This document shows positions 47,435 to 57,120 of a DNA stretch of 64,000 bases, one piece after another. The translations under genes and the position numbers were made by a program. Every line of letters starts with the position of its first letter. Positions within the stretch are counted from its first letter, which is position 1. Below the pieces are notes generated by a model. That model saw nothing but the letters and a program-made list of their open reading frames with translations. It did not search any database and was not told where the DNA came from. Source of the stretch: Thinopyrum elongatum (taxonomy: Eukaryota; Streptophyta; Magnoliopsida; Poales; Poaceae); NCBI GenBank assembly GCA_011799875.1, contig CM022301.1, positions 325,518,929 to 325,582,928 on the forward strand, written 5' to 3'.

Positions 47435-47625
47435 GGGATAACCAGCATCGGGGTCCACTTACCATGCACTAAATTACTCCGTACTAGAGTGCACAACTGC
47501 ACGGTAGACTACCCCGGTCGAAGCGCCGCAGTAATGCCCAATGAGCCGTCAAATCACAAAACCCCCATCTTTCCAGCAGTAAGTTGGACGGACGAAGCAA
47601 CCATCATTTCACTCTTCTCCCTCAG
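47435..47625 (+). promoter_or_regulatory. Shared upstream module, copy 2 in CACTA-A
   Basis: CATGCACTAAATTACTC, GTGCACAACTGCACGGTAG, CCCCGGTCGAAGCGCCGC, then GTCAAATCACAAAACCCC (from 47548) and AGTAAGTTGGACGGACGAAG. It leads into a C/T-rich leader whose exon ends at 47727 with the donor AAG|GTGAGC. Confidence 0.6.
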
Positions 47626-47876
47626 CTTCCTCTCTTGAAGAAAACCCCAACTCACTTCTCCCTCATCTTGTTCCTCATTTCTTCAAGAAAACCCCGACGC
47701 GCTTCTGCCATTGTTCTTCTCTCCCAAAGAAGGAAAGGTGAGCGCATCAATGGTGTTGATTCCGGCCAAGGCCCGGTCTTGCAACCCCGAGACTGATCCT
47801 ATAACTCCCTCTCTGTTCTTCTTTTGGGTTTGTGATTATGGTTTCTTTTCTTTTATTTCTATTTGACAGTTTCTTG

Positions 47877-48915
47877 ATGGAACCTGGAGCACCGGCCGAA
47901 GTGATGTCTATGGCTCTGGCCAAAACTGTCGAGGCTCAGGGTACGAAGAAGCGCAAGCACCCCGCTGAGACTACAGCAGACAAGCTCAAGGCCATCGCCC
48001 TGTCCAAGCCCCCCTCTCCAGGATCCCTCATTAAGCAAGTCCAGATAATATCTCTTCTTGACGATCTTTTTGGCGATCTTGATCGTGTTTTTTCATCTAA
48101 CACGCAGTACTAGTACTAGTAGTACAACTTTCTGGGTGATCTTGCATGTGATTTTTGTGTGCCAAATGACGGTTCTAAATTGCTCTTTTGACCAAAACAT
48201 GCGAGAGGTTGACATACATATGATTATTGCACATAACACTGATTTCGTATAGATTACTTTCAGCTACTTTATGAACATCAATGCTAGCTGTAGGAAATGC
48301 AAGATTTTAGCTCTCATGCCTTTGAAGAGAGTATATTAGCCTCAGTAACTTGTGTTATGGATATTGCAAGTAATCCCTCTGCTCTCATGCCTTTGAAGAC
48401 AAGTTCTAGTGTCTTTGTTCACTCATTTCTGTGCATATATGTAGTCTTATATGGAGTAAAATATCAAAAATCATCTTATATTTCTGAACGGAGGTAGTAA
48501 TAAAATATTTGGTTTCTATTTGAATTAGAACCAGGTCCACGGTGGAGATGAAGTTCTCAAAGTCATGCCGCGTGAACTGGAAGACCTGAGGATGAGTTCT
48601 ACTACTAAACTATCCAGCTGTTGTGTCCTTGTCGCCACGTGTCGTGAACTAGTGTTTTCCTGTAGCATTGTTGTCAGGCGTGTTCTCGAGGGTGTACTTC
48701 ACCACAACAATTTCCTAGCTGTGCCTTCGATTACGAAGGGTGTGGTTCTTGTAAAGCTTCCCGACAAATCTGATGCGGACTGTCTTCATCGTCATGTCTA
48801 TGAGTGGAAAGACCACTCTGTTAGGTTCTCCAAGGTTGACGAGCTGGCGATGGTGCCGCTAGACATCTCTCACGAAGTCCATGGCCTAGTCAGTTATGTG
48901 GGGTACAACCTGTAG
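47877..48915 (+). CDS. Two-exon 180-aa frame in CACTA-A, function unknown
   Basis: A leader intron (47728-47869, AAG|GTGAGC to TTGACAG) precedes the ATG at 47877. Exon 47877-48038 encodes MEPGAPAEVMSMALAKTV ... GSLIKQ with a nuclear-signal-like KKRKHP. Intron 48039-48534 contains part of a Stowaway element. Exon 48535-48915 continues in phase (VHGGDEVLKVMPRELEDL ... HEVHGLVSYVGYNL, stop at 48913-48915). Both exons are free of stops. The C-terminal 70 residues (AVPSITKGVVLVKLPDKSDA, YEWKDHSVRFSKVDEL) look like a folded domain that I cannot name. It shares its upstream module with the B3 gene at 51322. A chimaera of gene pieces is possible. Confidence 0.45.
48430..48498. mobile_element. Stowaway MITE remnant, right end
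   Basis: CTTATATTTCTGAACGGAGGTAG followed by TA matches a Stowaway terminus in reverse. The left end is not intact. It lies in the intron of the 180-aa frame. Confidence 0.4.
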
Positions 48916-49181
48916 GTCGGTGGCAAGAAATAGTCTGCAGAGTTTAATTAGTGCAACTTTGCTTGTCTGTAGTAAGTACTATTGTTCAGTACTTGATTTG
49001 TGTGTGTGAACCCTATATTGTTTAGTACTGCCGCTTTTGTTGTGTGGTGAGTCCTGAGAACAGTCTATGTTAATGTCTGTCCACTCAATTCAGTCTATAT
49101 ATTTTGAAGTATCCAGATCATCTTTTTTGTGAGGACGGTTTATCAATTATGGTTACACTCCAATATCTATATGCATTGCAG

Positions 49182-50541
49182 GGTTTATCGCACCCACCAG
49201 GATTTCCAGTCCCATGGATGTTCGGTCCATACGATTTGTCACGACCTTTGGACTGTCCTGCTTGTGGGAGTAAGTGGGGGCCCTGCATGCCACCCGTAAT
49301 TGGACGATCAACCTTCTGTTTAGAACTTGAACATAGTGATTTCCTGGTAAGGATTCACTTGTGTCACATCAAGTAAATCTTATTGATTTACTGTCATGTT
49401 TTCTTACTTTTGCTGCAATTTGACGATGCAGGTTTTGCCATGTCACATTCGTTACAGAATAAACCGTTTGGTTTGCTCTATGATGGTTATTTTTGCAGGT
49501 TTCACTTCTTATGTCGTGTCAGTAATGAAGGCACTGTCCATCACTTATATTACTGGACACAATTGGATCAGTCTGTTGTCTGAGTATAATCTGAAGCCCT
49601 ATGATGAACTGCAGTTTGGTTTAACAAACACACCATAATTAGTCCTTCTGGCATTTAAAATAAGTGAAGAAAAAGACTGGATCAAGGTCACGGAGCCTAG
49701 TGAAGTTAGAAAGCTGAAGTATGAAATCATAGCAGACCAGAGACGATCGTTGCTATCTCGCACATCGGTGCCACCTTCAGCATCGGATCGAGCACCAGCA
49801 CCTTCTCAGACGGCACTGGCTCTAGCACTGACAGCGGCAGCAGCTCAGTCTGATCCACCAGAGGATTGGGCACCGACCGCGTCAGCGGATCAGGCTGATC
49901 TACCGAAGGATCGGGCACCGACACGGGCACCTGCTCCGACACCGGCATCAGCTCCACAAGGAGCACCATCTCCGGCAGCAGCAACAACACTACCAGTCGC
50001 ACAGGCACGGCCACCAGCAATGGCTCCGGCACCTGCACCAACACTTGAAGTTGCACTTGCATCTGCTCCGGCCCATGCAGCGGCAACAGAACCAGCAGTT
50101 GCACTGGCAACAGACTGGGTTGCAGTTCGCACTGCATATACCAAAGTCCTTACAAAAACCGACATCTCCACCTTCTTGGTAAGCATTGGTTGCCCAAGTG
50201 CTTCGTTCTTTTTTCTTTCCATGTTGTTTCACATGATTCACTGTGTTGATCTAACTATTTGTGTATGTCTTCTTGTTTGCAAACAAAGAATTCCTAGAGC
50301 AATGAGGGAGTCGTTCAATAATCCGGGCGACCGTGGCCAAGTTTCTCTTACCATGCGCAGCCTTGGTGTGAATGAACCTGCTCAATATATCGTAAGTACA
50401 AAGGATGGTCGCATGATGATTGATGCTAAAGGATGATGAAGGTTCAAAACTCTATCAAATCTTGCGGTAGGGGATGATGTCAAAATCGAACTTTCTCGGC
50501 AAGGAGAGCTGGTCCAAATCAACTTTGAAATTTTTCAGTAG
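49182..50541 (+). pseudogene. B3-domain-like protein gene, broken by stops
   Basis: B3 proteins are plant nuclear DNA-binding factors. Exon 49182-49346 (GLSHPPGFPVPWMFGPYDL ... CLELEHSDFL, with CPAC) joins in phase to 49432 (VLPCHIRYRINRL ... TGHNWISLLSEYNLKPYD), a B3-like end with the W..L....L..YD pattern. TAA at 49636-49638 breaks the frame, which then continues (KISEEKDWIKVTEPSE) into a long Ala-Pro-rich linker to 50178. A second B3-like domain (IPRAMRESFNNPGDRGQV ... SNLAVGDDVKIELS) ends at 50541 and has two adjacent TGA codons (50434-50439) where Trp-Arg is expected. The intron at 50179 has a good donor, but its visible acceptor is out of phase. It is a diverged neighbour of the intact B3 locus at 51322. 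Confidence 0.65.
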
Positions 50542-51069
50542 CAGCACGCAACTGCCGAACTGATCTATCCTTCGAGAGCTTTTGATGTAATAATATGGCA
50601 TGGTGTAACAAGTGTCCTGTGTGTATAAGTAGTACGACAGTATTATTTATCACGTAGGATATCGTGAAAGAATTGCAACTCTGATTGCTGGTTAGGAACT
50701 GTCGTTCAATTTCATTCTAACAGCTGCCGTGCTTTATTTAATTTTCTGTATTCGCCTTGCGACAGCATCTAAAACCAGCGCCGTACCTATCGCTTGCAAT
50801 ATGAAATGCGCTGAGTTAGAACACATGGGCCCCCAAACATCCAGGCCCACCGGCCTGTGGCCCAAAGTCCCGAACCGTGAGCCTGTCTGAGTATTATATT
50901 CTCAGCTGAACCCCCATATTATGTTATATATATTCCCCTTGATTTTTCTTATGTATAAAGTTGTGATATAAAAGATTTTTATATTTCTTTACAGAGGGAG
51001 TATCTCTCTCTCAAAAATATATTTATGTGTAACTAGTTACTCCTGCCTTTCTACTTCCTTTCGCTGATA

Positions 51070-51270
51070 TGTGGGGCATCCGGCAACGGGGTCCACATGC
51101 CATGCACCAAACTAGAGTGCACAACTGCACGGTAGGCTCACCCCGGTCGTAGCGCCGCAGTAATGCCCAATGAGCCATCAAATCACAAAACCCCCACCTT
51201 TCCAGCTTTAGCAGTAAGCTGGATGGACGAAGTAGCAATATTTTACTAGGCCTGAATCCCCTTCTCCCTC
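51070..51270 (+). promoter_or_regulatory. Shared upstream module, copy 3 in CACTA-A
   Basis: CATGCACCAAACTAGAGTGC, CAACTGCACGGTAGGCTC, CACCCCGGTCGTAGCGCC, then CATCAAATCACAAAACCCC (from 51176) and AGTAAGCTGGATGGACGAAG. It ends about 50 bases before the start codon of the B3 gene and is nearly base for base the module at 47435. Confidence 0.6.
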
Positions 51271-51321
51271 GTCTGCTTGTTCAAAGAAAACCCCCTCTCG
51301 GCGATTGCATAGGGTTTTCTC

Positions 51322-52737
51322 ATGGAGAACCAGGTACGAATTCTTCATCCATCTCCGATAAACTCCCTTGGTCGCGGGTAATCCTAGGATGGCAGCCGCC
51401 ACCGTTGATGCATTTTTCTTCCTACTAAATCTAGTGTGTTTCATTTGCAGTGCATAAAGTGCGAGGACCCTACAGGTTTCTGTGCCCTCGGCGAGACGCC
51501 ACACTTGTTCCTTCTCATCCTAACACATGATTTTAAAACGCGCACAGTATGTTCCTAGAATCCTATTTTCTATCCGGGAGGGTGGGGTTTTTTGAACATG
51601 CTGGCGACTAATTTGGAAATTTGGATTGCTATATTGGGATAAAAGGTACTAGTACCATGGTCAACACTGACGTGATGGAGGAAATTATTTCTAGATTTGG
51701 ATAGCGAATACATTGTGTTCTCATATTATTTTTCCTGCAGTGCATTCCTTGCTCTGCCAGAACACATGTACTCAAGATGGTCGGCCTTGCCATAACTGAA
51801 TACACCAGTTTAATGGTCACATTGAAGACAAGCCATGGATATCAGTTCCGAGTTGGGTTCATGAACCAAGAAGATCGTTGCTTTTTTTATGGCCGAACTT
51901 GGATAAACTTTCTCAAGTGTTACGGACTGAAAGTTGGCGCACGAATGTTGATGGAAATAGCAGAACCTGGTCTCATCTTCACTGTGATCTTCCACCCCGA
52001 TGTCATTCCAGTAGTTCATCCATGTTAGTTTTGTATCTGGTTCTTGCATGTTGCCTCGATTACTTCTTAATCCACCTATTCTGTCTAACTAATCACAATT
52101 TAACTTTAGAAGTAGCAATGATTTGTGATTCCCTTCTCTCACGAAGATGCTACTTCTAACTAATATTTCTTATAATTGGTGGCGTGTGTAGGTTATTTCA
52201 AAGTTAAGCACGCTACTTGTTTGTTATTCTATAAGAACTCGACTGTTACTGATGGCACAGAAGTTGACTGGGACGACATTCACCAGTTCCTACACTTTAT
52301 TGATCGTCTTGAGGTCCTTGTGGGGCGTTTCAATGGTGGAAGGCCATGTGGGATATGTGTGCCACTGCTGCACACGTTGAACAGGTCCAACTGTGTCGAG
52401 AAACTTATGGTACGAGTTGTTTTCTGTTATATATGTTGTTCATAAACTCTTGCTTATACACAATTTTATAGCTATGATCTTCTTGAAACAGAAACTGCCC
52501 AGTTCTATTATTCCTATACAGATGCCTCACCATGGTTGGGTCAGACTTGTCCTTGGTCACAACATGATGTTTATGTCGACCTACTCCATTTCCCTTGGAG
52601 GTGAAAAGATACTTATTCATGGGTGGTCTCAAATAATGAAGGCCTGTACATCTTGGAGAATAGGACAGAAGGTTATGCTCATGCTTTTCCATGGCTCTAA
52701 AGCGAATATCCTGTTTATTGACCACATTGCGAGATGA
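51322..52737 (+). CDS. Five-exon B3-like protein, intact frame, inside CACTA-A
   Basis: Exons 51322-51333 (MENQ), 51451-51546, 51741-52023, 52192-52409 and 52492-52737 all have GT-AG borders. They join in phase to 855 nt, 284 aa, without a stop. Residues 5-15 hold a Cys cluster (CIKCEDPTGFC). A first B3-like domain covers about residues 22-130 and ends TWINFLKCYGLKVGARML ... GLIFTVIFHP. A linker follows, and a second B3-like domain covers about 205-284 (IPIQMPHHGWVRLVLG ... GWSQIMKACTSWRIGQKVML). The W.(N/Q)(F/I)(L/M)K....(K/R).G.(R/K).ML pattern is that of B3/REM proteins, which bind DNA in the nucleus. The start is chosen because the donor after MENQ is the only one in phase. The upstream module is shared with the neighbours. 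Cargo capture by the transposon is inferred; expression is not known. Confidence 0.75.
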
Positions 52738-52949
52738 AGCCGCTTTCAGAAGGTTGTGGATGCGCAGGGTGGCGCCTGGGCCATGTCCTGGGGCTTGGTG
52801 GCCTCACCCTTGGTTAACTGTAGACAAAGTAGCACTGTTCGAGGCGTGCTTTGGACAGTTGAACCTGTATAAGTACTCATACTGCTTTCAGCTATGGTTG
52901 TTAAGTGCCCCTGCTGGTTTCAGTTAAGGTTGTTAAGTACTCCTGATGC

Positions 52950-55150
52950 TTTTACAGTCTGTCGTGTTTCTTCAGTCTTGTCTTCCTCCAGCCGCCAAAA
53001 CCAAACCAGCGCCGGCGGGGCCGCCTGCTTCCGCCTCCCATGGCTGGCTGTGCCTCAGCGCACGCATCGCCACCCCACCGTCTCCTAAATCGTTAACGCT
53101 GACGTCCGAGGCCTCGCCGTCGTCCTCCGTGCGCTTTGGTGCACTTGCCGCGGTGCCGCCCTCTCGCGTTGTCAACATGGTCAACAAACAAGATGAATCG
53201 GGAGAGGACTGTACATGGAGAGGATGACAGTAGGGGCCCACCATGTCCATGGTCGTACGCAAGCAAATTCCTTATTTTTTGTTATATACTCCATTATCAG
53301 CGTATAGAAAAATAAAATGCTTCCTCCTAGTGGTTTGCTGACATCTAGGAGTCAATAAACAGGAGAACAGCACAAGATCGGCTGACAGCTGGGACGTAGC
53401 TGCTTGAGCAGTATTTTTTTTGTTATTGTTGAGACGAAGCAGGGTTTCAACTGGGTTGTGGCCCATCTAGCCCATGCTTCTATTTTACATTCACCACATG
53501 ACCAGCCCAGCTATTTTTTCTTTGTGAAAATGAGCCCAGTGTATTTTTTCTAAAGAATACCCAATCCAGGCCTACTTATTTTTCTACGCCCTGCTGGGCT
53601 GCAACTCTTTCAAGACGGTTGCAAATCTTGAAAGTAATATGAAATGGGCTGTAAATATAAAAAACAGACGACAAATTGGCAATTACTTTCAAATTTCTGA
53701 ATTTTTTCACATTTTCAGATTCCAATTTCACAGGGCTTTAACATAATTTAAATATATCTTCAAAGTACTTTAAATCTGGCTGGACATTTTGGTTAAAAAT
53801 AGTTTGGACCCCACCAAAATATGCAAAATTTTGTTTAAATTTTTAACCCTGGCCTTGGCCAACAAAAAAACGGACTACAATAACTTGCATAAGAAGTTGC
53901 AATGAGCTGTAAATTATTAAAAAAAATAGGGATGGTCTGACTTGTGGGCCTATTAAGTTGACGCGTATGCAAGATTTTTTTACTTATTATATATGTCAAC
54001 AAACGATTCTAGGAGACGTGACCGTTGGATGTCAATCCAACGGCCGTCGTGCTTCTTCAATCTCTGATCTTCTTGCTCCAGCCGCCAAATCCAGCGCCGG
54101 CGGGACCGTCTGCTCCCGCCTCACGTGGCCGGCTGTGCTGCCGCGCAGGCCTCACCGCCCCTACTACTCCCACCGCTGGCCAGGCCATCCCTGTACTCAC
54201 CCACATCCCTCCACTATTGTGGCTTCGCCGCCTCCGGGTCATTCCCTTCCTGGGTCTTGCCGTCGTCCATCGCGTTGGTGTTCTCGGCACGGCGTGGTCA
54301 ATGTTGTCCAAAAACGACAACATCGGAAGAGGGATGTACATGGAGAGGCTGACAGTTGGGACCCACATGGTCCATGGCCGCATGCAAGCAAGTACCTCCT
54401 TATTACGCCAAAATGAATGAATCCTCCCAATGACAGCTGGGACCCACCAGCTATATCTTGGCACGGAAGGAAGTGCCTCCTTATTAAGCGAAAAATAACA
54501 AGTGCTCCCCATGACAGCTGGGGCCCACCAGATTTGGAGGCTGACTTGTGGCCCTACTAAGTTGACGCGTACGCAGGGCTTTGTCAACTTAGTCAACAAA
54601 CGATTCTATCACCAGTGACCGTTGGATTGTTAACATCCAACGGTCGTCCTGCTTCTTCAACCTCTGATTTTCTTGCTCCAGCCGTCCAAACCACTGCGTG
54701 CTCCTGCCTCCCGTGGCCTACTGTGCAGCCACGCAGGCCTCACCGCCCCTACTACTCCCACCGCTGGCCAGGCCATTCCTCTACTCACCCACACCCCCTA
54801 TTATTCTGCAGTGACGGTAGCCTTACACCACAGCCGAACCAGTCATCCCTCGTACTACCCTCCGCGTGTTCCCAGGCTTCGCGTCGTTTCGTGCCTCACC
54901 GTCGTCTACTGTCTGGTGATGTCCGCGCAGCGTGGTCAACGTGGTCAACGAATGACAGCCATCGGAAGAGGACTGTACGCGGTGAGGCCGACAGATGGAC
55001 TCACCACCTACATCTTCGCACGCAAGGAAGTGCCTCCTTATTACGCGCAAAAAAACAATCCTCCCCCTATCAGCTCGGACCCACCATCAATATCTTCACA
55101 CGCAACGAAGTGCCTCCTTATCCTCCCTGACAGCCGGGACCCACCCGGTC
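52950..55150 (+). repeat. 3' modules of CACTA-A, one partial and two of about 0.6 kb
   Basis: Same modules as in CACTA-B: starts near 53938 and 54538 (CTGACTTGTGG, TAAGTTGACGCG), a palindrome at the GTTGGAT...ATCCAAC step, a C-rich block, and repeated GACAGCTGGGACCCACC and GGAAGTGCCTCCTTATTA. The partial module at 52950-53270 begins right after the 3' flank of the B3 gene. Open frames inside are repeat artefacts. Confidence 0.75.
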
Positions 55151-55369
55151 GAAGCGTATGTAGCGTTGTCATTCTGGTCGCAAACGTGTATGTACATACT
55201 GGTCCATCGGTCTTTCTGCCATGATGAACCGTGGCCCAGTAAGGAGCGGTAGCTGTTCAGGCAGTCCTGTCTATATCGTGTACACGTACGTATAGCCACG
55301 CTGCAAGAAAGTAAATATGGCTACGTACGTACATACGGGCGGGGTCTCGAACGTGTATAGTGACGGCGA

Positions 55370-56060
55370 CCTGTTCATCGGCAGCCAACCGACTGGGTTA
55401 GAACGGAGAAACAGCATCGTGTTCATCGAGAGGCAACAGACTGGGTCGGAATACGTCGTGTTCATCGGGAGCCAACCGGCTTCGATGAAACAGCCGAAAC
55501 GGGGTCTAGCGTACCACAAAACGGAGGAAACGGACTTGTGTTCGAGCTCCTACGATCGAAACGGGGTGCTGTAGATCGGGAGGGGTGTGGCATACCGCAA
55601 AATGGAGGAAACGGACTTGTGTTGGAGCGCCTACGGTCGAAACGGGGTCCTGTTCATCGGGAGGGGTGTGGCATACTGCAAAACGGGATTCCACGGGCTA
55701 CTGTTCATCCACCATCAACTTCCTCCAGCCTCCACCTGCTACTGTTCATCCACCGTCGACTTCCTCCTGCCTCCACTAGCTAATGTTCATCCATAGGGTC
55801 CTATTCATCCAGCCTCCACCGGCTACTGTTCAACCGGCCCTCCATGGGGTCCTGTTCAACCAGCCTCCACCGGCTCCTGTTCAACTAGCCCTCCACGGGG
55901 TCCTGTTCAACCAACCCTCCACCGGCTACTGTTCATCCACCCCACCTCCTCGATCGGGGTCCTGTTCATCCAGCGGCAACAACCTCTACTACCACGGGAT
56001 CCTGTTTATCCAACCCCCACCGGGAACTGTTCATCCAACCCCCACCGGGGACTGTTCATC
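55370..56060 (+). repeat. 3' subterminal CTGTTCATCC repeats of CACTA-A
   Basis: A dense array of CTGTTCATCC, GGGTCCTGTTCA and CACCGGCTACTGTTCA words, colinear with 13.18-13.93 kb in CACTA-B. Confidence 0.75.
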
Positions 56061-56540
56061 AAGAGGCAGCTTCGATTGGCTTTAGTTAGCAGCAGTAGTG
56101 AAGGAATCGCTCGGGTTCAGTTAACAGCCAGGGATCGATCGCTCGGGTTGAGTAACGTAGCTACTGCAATCGCTCGAGTTCAGTAACTCCTCGCTCGGGT
56201 TCAGTTAGAGCCCAACGCCTCGCACACACGCGCGTACGTGTATGAGAGAAACACGCAATCCCTCCGTGCATCGCTCGGCCCCGACCACCCATCGTAACCG
56301 GGAACTCCCCAAAATTTTCCTCGCCCTTGCTTCTACCATGATTTTTTCTGTCATGGACGGCCGAAAGAATGTCATGCAGGTGCGTCCCCGGCCCGCCCAG
56401 GATGAAAAGCCCATTTTTTGTCATGATTTTTTTTCATAGAAGTAGGAGCCCACCACATCTATGATGATACGTGCTTTTATCACAATTATCGTCATAGAAG
56501 TGTCATAAGCATGACAGAAAAAAAAATTGTTCGGCCCAAA

Positions 56541-56570
56541 ATGTCACGGATGTGTCTTTTTTTTATAGTG
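56541..56570 (+). repeat. Right terminal repeat of CACTA-A
   Basis: Reversed it reads CACTATAAAAAAAAGACAC then ATCCGTGACAT. The fifth-to-seventh bases differ from the canonical CACTACA, a point change at a position normally conserved. AAA (56571-56573) follows. Confidence 0.85.
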
Positions 56571-57120
56571 AAAGTGTTCTCCTATATTCCTTTTTATTTT
56601 CTCTTTTGCAAGCATCATGTTGTGGGGAAAGATCTAGGCACATATATCCAGTTGGATATGAGTGATCATGAGTTATTATTGTTGACATCACCCTTGAGTT
56701 AAATAAGTTGGGAGGCGAAACTATAAGCCCCTATATTTCTATGTGTCCGGTTGAAACTTTTTGATCCATATTTATGTTGTGAGTGTTAGCAATCATAGAA
56801 GACTAAATGATGGTTGAGTATGGGGACTTGCCAAAAGGCTCCGTACGAGACCCTTCCTGAAAATATGATGAATTGTAATTGCAAAGTTGGCTGAGAACAT
56901 ACTTTGTTAGTTTTCAAGAAAGTTTATGCTTTATACTTCGATGTTGTGATGAATTGTTACTTGTGCATTTATGATCAAGTTTATTGCTGTTATAATAATA
57001 AGCATGATGCTACTATGTCCGTATTTTGTTTTTATCGACACCTCTCTCTCTAAACATGTGGACATGATTTTCGATATCGGTTTTCGCTTGAGGACAAGCG
57101 AGGTCTAAGCTTGGTGGAGT
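56571..57120 (+). other. 3' untranslated region of the Gypsy element, second half, with polypurine tract
   Basis: Continues 24081 after excision of CACTA-A: GTTGTGGGGAAAGATCTAGG aligns with the reverse of about 3925-3945. A polypurine-like tract, TAAGCTTGGTGGAGT (57106-57120), ends exactly at the LTR start. Confidence 0.85.

Larger units (their letters stand above)
24082..56570. mobile_element. Giant CACTA DNA transposon with gene cargo (CACTA-A)
   Basis: Left end CACTACAAAAAAACCACTTC at 24082; right end reversed CACTATAAAAAAAAGACAC at 56570, both followed by TCCGTGA and sharing internal TATGACAGAA and GTCATAGAAGTG words. AAA flanks both sides (24079-24081 and 56571-56573). The Gypsy sequence on the two sides becomes continuous when the 32,489 bp are removed, as checked against the related sequence near 3990. 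En/Spm superfamily elements move by cut and paste using TNP2-type (Transposase_21) and TnpA-like proteins. Only decayed TnpA-like (Transposase_24) exons are seen and no DDE transposase frame, so it is probably non-autonomous. Much of the length is captured gene sequence and later insertions. Confidence 0.88.

Noticed and set aside
49727..50222. 136-aa and 110-aa minus-strand frames over the Ala-Pro region
   Set aside because: Antisense to the linker of the B3-type pseudogene, whose plus-strand frame is continuous with B3-like sequence on both sides.
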